Assembly (NCBI GenBank): GCA_009843565.1
Contig: VYDF01000113.1
Location: 1-12,566, forward strand
Direction of reading: 5' to 3'
From: Acidimicrobiia bacterium
GTDB lineage: Bacteria; Actinomycetota; Acidimicrobiia; Acidimicrobiales; Bin134
DNA: 12,566 nucleotides
Shown one piece after another: positions 1 to 6,633 of this stretch (its first letter is position 1; every line of letters starts with the position of its first letter). The notes below the pieces were generated by a model. The model was not told the DNA's origin. It ran no database searches and worked only from the letters and a program-made list of their open reading frames with translations. A program made the position numbers and the translations under genes.

Positions 1-181
1 GCCCAAGAAACCGACCCCCCGAAACGCCCTCAAATCGCCCACACTCTAGACAAGTCTTGAAGCAACACATCAAGAAATGCATCTTTGCTGTTGTCGGGGA
101 TGGCCTCCGGCACTGAGGCAGCGATCCCACAGCGCCCCCGCCCGCAGATGCCGCCCGCTACAGGCGAAATCTCGGTCAACC

Positions 182-520
182 TCAGGGCACTCCTGTGTCG
201 TTCTTGTTGCATCGGAGATTGCGGCCGCCATGGCGCTTTCGATGGACGGCAAGCACCCCAGCCTCCCACCGGCGGGCATTCCTGTGGCTCATGCCCCCCG
301 TTACCACCACCATCAGCCCCTTCTCGCCGGAGCGGCAATGCTGGGCCGACCGGCGACGAGGATTGCTGGTAATGCCGATATGCCGGGTCTGTCCATCTAA
401 GTCCCGGATGGTATAGCCGTAAACCGGCTTGTCCTTGCGGTGCCTCCCGCCCAGCTGCTCGTCTACAAGCTCAATCAGCCGGTCCAATAGTCCCGCAACT
501 AAACGCCTGAACACTGGCAT
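182..520 (-). CDS. GIY-YIG nuclease-like small protein
   Basis: This 112-residue protein looks like a stand-alone GIY-YIG domain, a fold that cuts DNA using conserved Tyr, Arg, Glu and Asn residues. After about 32 N-terminal residues, PVYGYTIRD is followed by RHIGITSNPRRRSAQH, which matches the GIY...YIG core with the usual Arg and His. A Glu in RRWEAG and an Asn in NKNDTG sit where the family has its metal-binding Glu and closing Asn. The second Tyr of the signature is His here (HIG), so activity is uncertain. No DNA-binding domain is attached, so this is neither a full UvrC nor a typical homing endonuclease. The ATG has no Shine-Dalgarno and directly abuts the TGA of a short upstream reading frame. 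The gene is divergent from the lipoprotein gene. The family is likely; the role is unknown. Bases 1-181 downstream show no supported gene. Confidence 0.62.
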   Translation of the reverse strand: MPVFRRLVAGLLDRLIELVDEQLGGRHRKDKPVYGYTIRDLDGQTRHIGITSNPRRRSAQHCRSGEKGLMVVVTGGMSHRNARRWEAGVLAVHRKRHGGRNLRCNKNDTGVP

Positions 521-656
521 TCAAAATAGCTGGGCGGGGGTCGCCATCAGCTCGACACAGCCGACGCAGGCGATCGCCCTAGTGACATCGCTGTTTTCGC
601 ACATTCGGGGAATAACGCTATAGCAGTAGACAGCCAAATTAGCGTTGCTTCTGCTC

Positions 657-2354
657 ATGTCTGTGTGGTGCCACCGTCTCCGGGGTCTTGTTGCCCCTAT
701 TGTCGCAAGCTCGGCTTTGGCTCTGTTGTCGTCTTGTCTTGCCGGCGACGCCGCCCCAGGCGACGGGGTGCCCAGCGGAGCCGGGACACGGATAGTTGCC
801 GAAGGTGCTGGGGCACCCGACGTCGGCCTCGCGACAATCGGAGCTTCAGCGGCGGTTGCCGCGGAACTCAACGCAGTCCTTTTCCTGGCAGCGCAAGGCA
901 ACGTGGATCCGCAATCGCTATCAGCTCCAGAGGCTGCTGTTTCGGATGCGCGTGGTCGGGACTGCTCCCCTCGTCTTCCCTACGGATTCCAGGTTTCGGA
1001 CACGTCGCCTGCGGCGGCGAGCATCGAGATTTCTCGGGCAGCCTTTGGCTGCGCCCACGAGCTCGGCCTGGCATTCGCCGATGATCGTGCTGCGATTTCT
1101 GCTTTGGCGTCGCACGGTGTTCAGGGACCGCTGCTGCTGATGGGTTCCAAGTCCGACGCCGCGCTGGTGGGCGAACTCGAGCGTCTGGAGCCGGAGCGCA
1201 TCGTGACCGCGGGAATCGACGAGCGGGTGCTTCGCTTCGCACTGCCAGGATTCGCAGTCGAGAAAGTGCCTGTGGCCGACGGCGCTGGATCTCCTCACCG
1301 CGGCTTTGACTTCTCTGGTGAAGGGGCCTTCTACCGCCGTGTGTGGATCGTCGGCGACAATGGGGCGGCCGAGCCGCTGGCGGCCGTTGCTCGCCAAGTC
1401 GGTGTGGGAGTGGTGGCCTCGACCGACGACCTGCGAGCTTTGCCGCCCTCGGCCCGCGATGCCATATCTGAGGCTGCTGTGGTGGAGGTGCTCGTCGACC
1501 TCGGCGATGACGCGGCGTGGCAGCTCGATGTTGTCCGCCGGGGAGAAGAACTGCCCGGCGGCGGATTCCTGCTTTTCGGGGCTGATGCCGCGAACCCCGT
1601 CCGGCGGCTGGTGGCCGCCTACGGCCATCCGTCGACGTCAGCGCTCGGAGTGCTGGGCGAACAGGGGCCGCAGGATACGGTCGAGCGCCTTCGAGCGATC
1701 GCCGAGGGCTATGAGGCCGACGGGCTGGCCGTGCTGCCAGCGTTCGAGATCATCGCCTCCGTTGCCTCAGCAGGTGCCGGCGCCGACGGGGATTACTCGA
1801 ACGAGACCTCCAAGGACTTGATCCGCCCCTGGGTCGGGGCGGCGTCCGGCAGCGGCACCTACGTGGTGTTGGACCTTCAGCCGGGTCGATCAGACTTCCT
1901 CTCGCAGGCCAAGATCTACGAGGAGTTCTTGGCGCTGCCCCATGTCGGGCTGGCCCTGGACCCCGAGTGGAGGCTCGAACCCCACCAGGTACCCCTGGCT
2001 CAGATAGGCACAGTGGACGCGGCGGAGATCAACCGGGTCACCGAGTGGCTCGCTGGCCTTGTCCGCCAATACTCCCTGCCCCAAAAGCTGCTGGTTATCC
2101 ACCAATTCCGCCACTCCATGATCGGCGATCGCGAGCACATCAACACTCCCCCCGAGCTGGCGGTAGTGATCCACATGGACGGCCAAGGCACCCTGGGAAC
2201 CAAATACAGCACATGGAACGCCCTCACCGGCCAAGACGACGCCGACCGCTACTTTTGGGGATGGAAGAACTTCTACGACGAAGACACACCCATGGCCACC
2301 CCAACCCAAGTCTTGGAGCAGTCCCCCAAACCGGTCTTCGTGTCGTTCCAGTAG
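657..2354 (+). CDS. Secreted lipoprotein, CWB2-like N-terminus and unknown C-terminal domain
   Basis: A 565-residue exported protein. The ATG at 657 gives a lipoprotein signal: a basic n-region (HRLRG), a hydrophobic stretch, then lipobox LSSC with the acceptor Cys at residue 27. An upstream in-frame TTG at 645 is possible but needlessly lengthens the signal. Neither start has a clear Shine-Dalgarno. After a Gly/Ala/Pro-rich linker, residues about 100-200 (ISRAAFGCAHE, GPLLLMGSKSDAALVGELE, RIVTAGID) resemble cell-wall-binding repeat 2 units: a Pro-Leu-Leu-Leu strand followed by a helix and a hydrophobic strand. Residues about 360-565 form a separate domain with VLPAFEIIASVASAGAGADG, YVVLDLQPGRSDF, GLALDPEWRL and KLLVIHQFRHSM. 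Its alternating strand/helix pattern suggests a TIM barrel, possibly acting on cell-wall sugars or peptides, but I cannot name the family. No catalytic assignment is justified. Expected at the outer membrane face or cell wall. Confidence 0.75.
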   Translation: MSVWCHRLRGLVAPIVASSALALLSSCLAGDAAPGDGVPSGAGTRIVAEGAGAPDVGLATIGASAAVAAELNAVLFLAAQGNVDPQSLSAPEAAVSDARGRDCSPRLPYGFQVSDTSPAAASIEISRAAFGCAHELGLAFADDRAAISALASHGVQGPLLLMGSKSDAALVGELERLEPERIVTAGIDERVLRFALPGFAVEKVPVADGAGSPHRGFDFSGEGAFYRRVWIVGDNGAAEPLAAVARQVGVGVVASTDDLRALPPSARDAISEAAVVEVLVDLGDDAAWQLDVVRRGEELPGGGFLLFGADAANPVRRLVAAYGHPSTSALGVLGEQGPQDTVERLRAIAEGYEADGLAVLPAFEIIASVASAGAGADGDYSNETSKDLIRPWVGAASGSGTYVVLDLQPGRSDFLSQAKIYEEFLALPHVGLALDPEWRLEPHQVPLAQIGTVDAAEINRVTEWLAGLVRQYSLPQKLLVIHQFRHSMIGDREHINTPPELAVVIHMDGQGTLGTKYSTWNALTGQDDADRYFWGWKNFYDEDTPMATPTQVLEQSPKPVFVSFQ

Positions 2355-2355
2355 G

Positions 2356-2381
2356 CCGCCGAACCATTAGGCGGAATTTTG
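2356..2381 (+). terminator. Weak intrinsic terminator of the lipoprotein gene
   Basis: Directly after the TAG stop, CCGCC (2356-2360) pairs with GGCGG (2370-2374) around a 9-base loop and is followed by AATTTTG. The stem has only five G-C pairs and the T-run is short, so this would be a weak terminator. It sits between convergent genes. Confidence 0.4.
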
Positions 2382-2431
2382 ACCTGAGAGGCGAGCCTCG
2401 GCCTTTGCGGCGGGCATGTCCGGCAGGCTGG

Positions 2432-3040
2432 TCAGTAGAGCTGTTCTCGGTTGGCCTCGTCTTCTGAGGCATCAATCTCGGTTGCGTTCGCGCCGCTGAT
2501 CTGGTCGGCCAGCACTTGCCCGTAGGTGGGGTAGCATGAGCGGTCGATCTGTGCCTCGGGGTCCCAGAGTCGCGAGCGGATCAACGATCTCCCGCAGTGC
2601 AAGAACACCTCCTCTACGGTGATGCGCAGGCCCGAGAGCGGGGCCTTGGAACCGACGGACAGGGGATCGAGGAGTGCGGCGTCCGTGACGATTTCGGCCG
2701 TGCCGCTGACGCGCAGTGTTTCGTTCATGCCCGGCACGAGGAAGAGCAGCCCCACCTCAGGGTGGGCGATCACGTTCTGGAGCGAGTCGACCTGGTTGTT
2801 GCCCGGCCGGTCGGGGACGAGCAGGGTGTAATCGTCGAGCACCGCCACGAAGCCGGGCGGGTCGCCTCGGGGAGAGGTGTCCTGGCGCCCGTCGGCGCCG
2901 AGTGAGCTGATCACACAGAAGGGTGAGAGCGCGATGAAGTCTCGGGCGTGCCGGTCGATGTGATCCAGCACCTTTTGCTGCGCTCGCGGGGCCGGCTCTC
3001 GGTAGGTCTGACGCAGTTCGGTCTGGCTTGCGATACACAT
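2432..3040 (-). CDS. PPOX-class FMN-dependent flavoprotein (DR2398/MSMEG_1061 type)
   Basis: A 202-residue protein of the pyridoxamine-phosphate-oxidase-like split-barrel superfamily, probably a cytoplasmic FMN-binding oxidoreductase of unknown substrate. It has the pattern typical of the DR2398/MSMEG_1061 subgroup: an N-terminal helix, FCVISSLGADGRQDTSPRGD (strand plus flavin-contact loop), the motif LLVPDRPGNNQVDSLQN, then VGLLFLVPGMNETLRVSGTA. The length fits that subgroup of about 200 residues. The ATG is well supported by a strong Shine-Dalgarno, GAGGAGG on the minus strand (3048-3054), seven bases upstream. The gene lies downstream of the MmgE/PrpD gene in the same direction but with 107 bases between them. 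Those bases contain a paired direct repeat, so it probably has its own regulated promoter. Family assignment is firm; the reaction is not known. Confidence 0.85.
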   Translation of the reverse strand: MCIASQTELRQTYREPAPRAQQKVLDHIDRHARDFIALSPFCVISSLGADGRQDTSPRGDPPGFVAVLDDYTLLVPDRPGNNQVDSLQNVIAHPEVGLLFLVPGMNETLRVSGTAEIVTDAALLDPLSVGSKAPLSGLRITVEEVFLHCGRSLIRSRLWDPEAQIDRSCYPTYGQVLADQISGANATEIDASEDEANREQLY

Positions 3041-3064
3041 GTCTGGACCTCCTCGACGGGCTCA

Positions 3065-3107
3065 CCGCAGTTTACGGTAGACACCGCGCGAGCCCCGCGG
3101 TTTACGG
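3065..3107 (-). promoter_or_regulatory. Pair of 13-bp direct repeats, candidate operator of the PPOX gene
   Basis: On the plus strand CCGCAGTTTACGG (3065-3077) and CCGCGGTTTACGG (3095-3107) match at 12 of 13 positions and begin exactly 30 bases apart, about three helical turns. On the minus strand, the coding direction, they read CCGTAAACYGCGG. A possible -10 hexamer TACCGT (3074-3079) overlaps the gene-proximal copy, and the distal copy falls near where a -35 would lie. This placement fits a repressor or activator binding as two in-phase subunits. No regulator gene is adjacent, so the binder is unknown. Confidence 0.45.
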
Positions 3108-3147
3108 CTCCGGCAATGAGGCGGGGATGATCGCGAGCCCGTCGTTA

Positions 3148-4470
3148 TCAGGTCAGCGCGAGAAGGTCGTCTATGTCGGGCACAGCGGCAAGGGCCTCCA
3201 GGCGCTTGCCGAGCTCGCGGGTCCTTTGCTCGCCGAGTGCCGGTGCCGTTTGGGCGTCGAATTTTCGCCGGAGCCTGATGCCCTGTTCGGCGAGGTCAGT
3301 GCTCGGCCGACTCGTGTCGTGGGTCGCCTGCAGTTCGCCTCCCGCCGTCTGGGCGCAAACGATGGTGGCCATGGGGTGAAGCGAATCGTCGGGTTTCACC
3401 ACCACCCGGTGGATGAGAGCCTGCACGTCTTGGCGGTTGATGGGGCCGTCGTCGAAGGTGGCCGCCGCGGTCGTGTCGAAGCCGCATACCAGCAGGGCTT
3501 GGGTTCCTCGGAGGCTGAACTTGGCCTCCAGCCCGGTGGTCGGGGAGGCAATGCCGCACACGTCGAGGATCGAGGGGTGTGCCCTCAGCGTGATCTGCTC
3601 GATGTCGGCGGCCTCGAGGCCTTGGCGCAGAAGCGACGAGGTTGCCTCGATGCCGGCATGGGTGAAGTGGCAGGCCGCGTGGAGCTTGAACAGAGTGCGA
3701 TGGGTGGTCCAGCCGTCAGCCCACCGGTCGACCCGCGTCCAATCGAGGTCTCCGCTCCCCGCGGCCTGGGCCAGGCCCTGGTTGGCTTCGATGGCGGCGT
3801 GATTGGCGGTGTAGCCGCGCGCCGCCAATCGGGCGGCCAGCAGTCCGCGTTCGGCCGCCGCTCCCGGATGTAGGGGCTTGGCCATGGTGCCGAAGTTGGC
3901 CTTCAGCCCCGCGGCGCTGCTCGCGGCCAGGCCCATAGCATGGCCGAAGCGGTCAGCATCGAGTCCGAGCAGCCGGCTGCACCCGGCCGCGGCGCCGAAC
4001 ACCCCGATGGTGGAGGTGGTGTGCCATCCCTTGGCATAGTGTTCCGGGCCGATGGCCGAGCCGACGCGGGTCTGGATCTCCGAGCCCGCTACGTAGGCCG
4101 CCACAAGCTCGGCGCCGGTTCGCCCCTCAGACTCGCATTGCGCCAGCAGCGCCGGCACCAAAGGAGCGCTCGGGTGGCCTCCCATGACCGCAGACGAGTC
4201 GTCGAAGTCGAGCGCATGGCCCGCCGCTCCGTTGATCAGCGCGGCCCGCAGCCGGTCGGCTCGCTCCGGCGACCCGATGAGGGTGTGCTGGCCTGCGCCG
4301 GATGCCAGTTCGGCTCGCAGGATGGCCGACAACGGCTCCTGGCTGCCGGCCAGCGCGCAGCCGAACCAGTCCATGATGCTGTGTGCGGCCACTTCAGCCA
4401 CTTTAGCGGGAACGTCGCAAAAGGAGAGGGGGCCGAATCGGTCCCAGAGGCGAACAGCGAACTCGCTCAC
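3148..4470 (-). CDS. MmgE/PrpD family protein
   Basis: A 440-residue member of the MmgE/PrpD superfamily, which includes 2-methylcitrate dehydratase, cis-aconitate decarboxylase (IRG1) and other enzymes acting on small polycarboxylates. Supporting features are an N-terminal helical region with DWFGCALAGSQEP, the signature HALDFDDSSAVMGGHPSAPL holding the conserved Asp and His residues, FGAAAGCSRLLGLDADRFGHA, and the C-terminal segment FSLRGTQALL. The length matches the usual 440-460. The frame stays open upstream to 4851, but the family begins at VSEFAVRLWD. The GTG at 4470 overlaps the TGA of the luciferase-like gene (GTGA), indicating translational coupling, and an AGGGG lies eight bases upstream. 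Pseudomonas itaconate-degradation loci carry a MmgE/PrpD gene beside CoA-transferase, hydratase and lyase genes, which makes a C5 or C6 carboxylate substrate plausible here. The exact reaction cannot be called. Confidence 0.85.
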   Translation of the reverse strand: MSEFAVRLWDRFGPLSFCDVPAKVAEVAAHSIMDWFGCALAGSQEPLSAILRAELASGAGQHTLIGSPERADRLRAALINGAAGHALDFDDSSAVMGGHPSAPLVPALLAQCESEGRTGAELVAAYVAGSEIQTRVGSAIGPEHYAKGWHTTSTIGVFGAAAGCSRLLGLDADRFGHAMGLAASSAAGLKANFGTMAKPLHPGAAAERGLLAARLAARGYTANHAAIEANQGLAQAAGSGDLDWTRVDRWADGWTTHRTLFKLHAACHFTHAGIEATSSLLRQGLEAADIEQITLRAHPSILDVCGIASPTTGLEAKFSLRGTQALLVCGFDTTAAATFDDGPINRQDVQALIHRVVVKPDDSLHPMATIVCAQTAGGELQATHDTSRPSTDLAEQGIRLRRKFDAQTAPALGEQRTRELGKRLEALAAVPDIDDLLALT

Positions 4471-5234
4471 GAGGCGAACCCCTGCCTCACCGCGGCCAGC
4501 CGGTCGACGCTGGCGTCGAGGTCGAAGACCACGGCGTCGTCGAAGCCGATGTCGGCCAAGCGGTGGAGGCGGTCGATGGTGGGACCGACGTCGGCGCAGA
4601 CTCGAATGGTGGTGACGATGGCGCGCCGGCCACCGGCTTCGCGATACCTGGTCAGGGCTTCGGCAAGCTGGTCGTCGTCGGCTCGGGCCCCAGAGGTGAT
4701 CCAGCCCGCTGCCTCCGCCGCGGCGCGCTCGACCCATGGGCCCCGCCACCCGGCAAGCATCAGGGCAGGCTTGCCCAACACCTGCGACCAGGCACAGAGA
4801 TCGCGTCTGTCGGCCTTCCCCTCTCGCACGAACTGCCGGAGTTCGCCCCACTGCCGGTCGAACTCGGCAAAGCGCCCACCGTAGTCGCCTCCGAAAACCT
4901 CGAAGTCGTCGCGTGTCGAGCCCGGCCCAACCCCGAACAGCACCCGGCCCGGGGCCAAGACCTCCAAAGAGAAGAGCCGGTGGACCACCTCGGCCACGTT
5001 GCGGATCGGAAGCTGCAAGATCCCGGTGCCCAACCCCACGTTTGTCGTGCCGCTGGCGGCAACGGCCAGCGCCATCAGCGGATCGGACATCATGAATCCC
5101 CTGCCAACCGCGTCAAAGGTCCAAATCGACGAATAGCCCAACTGCTCGATTGTCCTCGCCGCGCTGACCTGGCTGTCAGGCCGCAGCGGACCACCCGAAA
5201 GGTCGGCAAACGGCAGGGCGATGCCGAGCTGCAT
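4467..5234 (-). CDS. LLM class (luciferase-like) flavin/F420-dependent oxidoreductase
   Basis: A 255-residue TIM-barrel oxidoreductase of the bacterial luciferase-like family, in which F420- or FMN-linked enzymes oxidise or reduce small molecules in the cytoplasm. The start MQLGIALPF is the typical first strand. It is followed by AARTIEQLGYSSIWTFD, VGLGTGILQLPIRN (strand and cofactor loop), LEVLAPGRVLFGVGPG, and a C-terminal AGWRGPWVERAAAEAAGW. An in-frame ATG 31 codons upstream is possible, but it would add residues unlike the family. The chosen ATG has no Shine-Dalgarno, yet a TACGGT -10-like hexamer ends seven bases before it, suggesting a leaderless transcript. At 255 residues it is somewhat short for the family. 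It is coupled to the MmgE/PrpD gene by a 4-base overlap, so the two probably serve one pathway. In this lineage F420 is a likely cofactor, but that is inferred. Confidence 0.82.
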   Translation of the reverse strand: MQLGIALPFADLSGGPLRPDSQVSAARTIEQLGYSSIWTFDAVGRGFMMSDPLMALAVAASGTTNVGLGTGILQLPIRNVAEVVHRLFSLEVLAPGRVLFGVGPGSTRDDFEVFGGDYGGRFAEFDRQWGELRQFVREGKADRRDLCAWSQVLGKPALMLAGWRGPWVERAAAEAAGWITSGARADDDQLAEALTRYREAGGRRAIVTTIRVCADVGPTIDRLHRLADIGFDDAVVFDLDASVDRLAAVRQGFAS

Positions 5235-5241
5235 TCCGACT

Positions 5242-5247
5242 ACCGTA
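5242..5247 (-). promoter_or_regulatory. Candidate leaderless -10 box of the LLM gene
   Basis: The minus strand reads TACGGT, which fits TANNNT, ending seven bases before the ATG at 5234. This is the spacing expected if transcription starts at the A of the ATG. No convincing -35 is visible, and the absence of a Shine-Dalgarno agrees with a leaderless mRNA. Confidence 0.35.
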
Positions 5248-5371
5248 CAGTAGCCAATAGGCCGGTGCTGTCGTGACGAGAACGGCCGGGTCACCATCCC
5301 CGCAGGCCAAAACCGCGCAACCACCACATCCAGCTACAGCTAGAGCCTCCCCGCGGGAACAACAACCCATC

Positions 5372-5386
5372 CCAGGCGAAGCCCGG
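5372..5386 (-). terminator. Possible weak terminator after the SRPBCC gene
   Basis: On the minus strand, CCGGGC and GCCTGG can pair (one G-T wobble) around a three-base TTC loop, about 17 bases after the SRPBCC stop. A T-rich but interrupted stretch, GATGGGTTGTTGTT, follows. It could end or attenuate transcription before the LLM gene. The T-run is imperfect, so the call is tentative. Confidence 0.3.
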
Positions 5387-5402
5387 TTGGAGGTGCTTGT
5401 GT

Positions 5403-6284
5403 TCAGAAGCGGCGCTCTACCTCGGCCTTGAGCTCTTGGTTGAATTGCGCGTACAGGCCCCTCAGGAACCCGGCGAGCGCTGAAGCCGGGAAGTTGGCGT
5501 CGTCGCCAGTAAGCTGGTCGGTCTGTACGAACAGCGTTGCCGACCCGTCGGTGCTGTCCACGATGAAGCGGTGGTGGTCGACGATGCCGGGAGCGAACGC
5601 AAGCGGGTCAGACCAGCTAAACGAGCGACCCTCCTCCCAGGTAAGGATGTGGGGGAACTCTTGCGGAACGCCCTCATTCAAGTAGATGGCAGTGGCCTGA
5701 CCTCCGTCGTTCAGGTCTCCCACAACGCCTTGTAACGAGCTGCTCCAATCAGGCATGGCATCGAAATCGGTGAGCACCTCCCACACCTGCTCAGGCGTGG
5801 CCTCGATCACGATATCGCTGTAGACGAGGAGTGATCCGTCGTCTTGAGGACGGACTTCGGCCGTCGCCCGGCTCCGATCCAGACATCCACCGGGAACCAA
5901 TTGGGTGTCTACGGCGAACCGGCATCGGTATATGTTCAACAGAGCTTCATGGCTCTGGATTTGCTCGTCACGAGTGTCGATGTCTTGCTGAGTGGGGTTC
6001 GCCGGAGCAGGATCAGGCTCTACGGTGTCAGGAGAGGAGCATCCCCCTGGCACCTGGTCAGTGTCCACTGCGAACAGGCACCGATAGGCGTTCAACAAGT
6101 TCCCCTGATTGGCGATGAGTTGGTCCCTCACCTCGACATCGCTTCGGGTCTGGGCCGACGCAACCGGCGAGTACAGCGCTGCGACCAGCGCGACCATCGA
6201 GACGAGGACTGTGAAGGACATAAGTTTCAGCATTTTTCGCATGCGCGAGAAGCTACGACGGCGTAACGCCTGACTCCACATCAT
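5403..6284 (-). CDS. Secreted SRPBCC-domain protein with duplicated Cys repeat
   Basis: A 293-residue exported protein. A signal peptide with basic n-region (RMRKMLK), hydrophobic core and an AxA site (VASA, cleavage after residue 44) is clear. The first ATG overlaps the stop of the upstream amidohydrolase remnant (ATGA). Inner ATGs at 6242 or 6233 would give a more compact signal peptide, and none has a Shine-Dalgarno. The mature part starts with two copies of a 34-residue unit (residues 49-82 and 101-134) joined by a Pro-rich linker. Residues about 150-293 form an SRPBCC/polyketide-cyclase-like domain: VIEATPEQVWEVLTDFDAMP is the typical first strand, helix and turn, and a long C-terminal helix ends the protein. 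This fold binds hydrophobic ligands, and secreted versions are unusual. Each repeat has two Cys likely to form a disulfide after export. The ligand is unknown. Confidence 0.78.
   Translation of the reverse strand: MMWSQALRRRSFSRMRKMLKLMSFTVLVSMVALVAALYSPVASAQTRSDVEVRDQLIANQGNLLNAYRCLFAVDTDQVPGGCSSPDTVEPDPAPANPTQQDIDTRDEQIQSHEALLNIYRCRFAVDTQLVPGGCLDRSRATAEVRPQDDGSLLVYSDIVIEATPEQVWEVLTDFDAMPDWSSSLQGVVGDLNDGGQATAIYLNEGVPQEFPHILTWEEGRSFSWSDPLAFAPGIVDHHRFIVDSTDGSATLFVQTDQLTGDDANFPASALAGFLRGLYAQFNQELKAEVERRF
5883..6140 (-). repeat. Two coding copies of a 34-residue Cys-containing unit
   Basis: Bases 6039-6140 and 5883-5984 encode units with 20 of 34 identical residues and the shared core LLNxYRCxFAVDTxxVPGGC. 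The DNA copies have diverged, so the duplication is old and kept at protein level. The conserved Cys pair in each unit is 13 residues apart (69/82 and 121/134). Confidence 0.75.
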
Positions 6285-6616
6285 GGGAACGCAGACATTG
6301 CTGGGAGGGCTTCCCTCTCATAGCCCGGAACCGGTATTCCGAAGAGCCGGGTGGGGTTGTCGGTCGGGATCTTGCGCTTGCGCTCATCGCTGAGGTCGTG
6401 GCGCTCCACCAGCAGCTTCACCGAGTGGGTGAAGTCGCAGTCCCAGTGGCAGTAGTCCGAGGAATAGCACAAGATGTCGTCGCTTACCTGGTCCAACCCA
6501 TAGGGCAGGGCCGACTCGGTGGACTCCACCCCCACGAAGCACTTCCCCGACAAGAAGTGCTCCGACGGCTTGAGGTCCAGGATGGGGGCCTGATGCTGAG
6601 CTTCGGCGCACAGCGA
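6281..6616 (-). pseudogene. 3' remnant of an amidohydrolase family gene
   Basis: The frame open from 6616 to the TGA at 6281 encodes only the last quarter of an amidohydrolase-2-type protein (metal-dependent TIM-barrel hydrolases or decarboxylases, normally about 350-400 residues). Recognisable elements are LKPSEHF followed by KCFVGVE, ILCYSSDYCHWDCDF with the family's late metal-binding Asp, and LSDERKRKIPTDNPTRLFGI, the typical C-terminal helix. An in-frame TGA (6617-6619) cuts it upstream, and the lyase gene ends only 17 bases beyond. The N-terminal metal-binding HxH region is therefore absent. A TTG at 6553 would give a 90-residue product, but it would begin inside the conserved domain. 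It is best read as a deletion remnant left between the lyase and SRPBCC genes. A functional short protein is unlikely. Confidence 0.75.
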
Positions 6617-6633
6617 TCAGTGCACCTGCGCCT

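Noticed and set aside
30..338. Minus-strand frame whose tail (SVPEAIPDNSKDAFLDVLLQDL) looks protein-like
   Set aside because: Its first half is a shadow of the GIY-YIG gene, and it has no recognisable domain or ribosome binding site. It could be a frameshifted extension of that gene, but nothing proves it.
521..658. A 45-codon minus-strand frame whose TGA abuts the ATG of the GIY-YIG gene
   Set aside because: No Shine-Dalgarno, mixed third-position composition, and it overlaps the lipoprotein start. A coupled leader peptide is possible but unsupported.
2388..2399. Hairpin GAGG-CGAG-CCTC between convergent genes
   Set aside because: Only a 4-base-pair stem with no T-run in either direction; too weak to call a terminator for the PPOX gene.
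4471..4851. Upstream extension of the MmgE/PrpD frame (127 codons)
   Set aside because: It is antisense-like shadow reading through the LLM gene, Arg/Pro-rich, and outside the MmgE/PrpD family; the GTG at 4470 explains the start.
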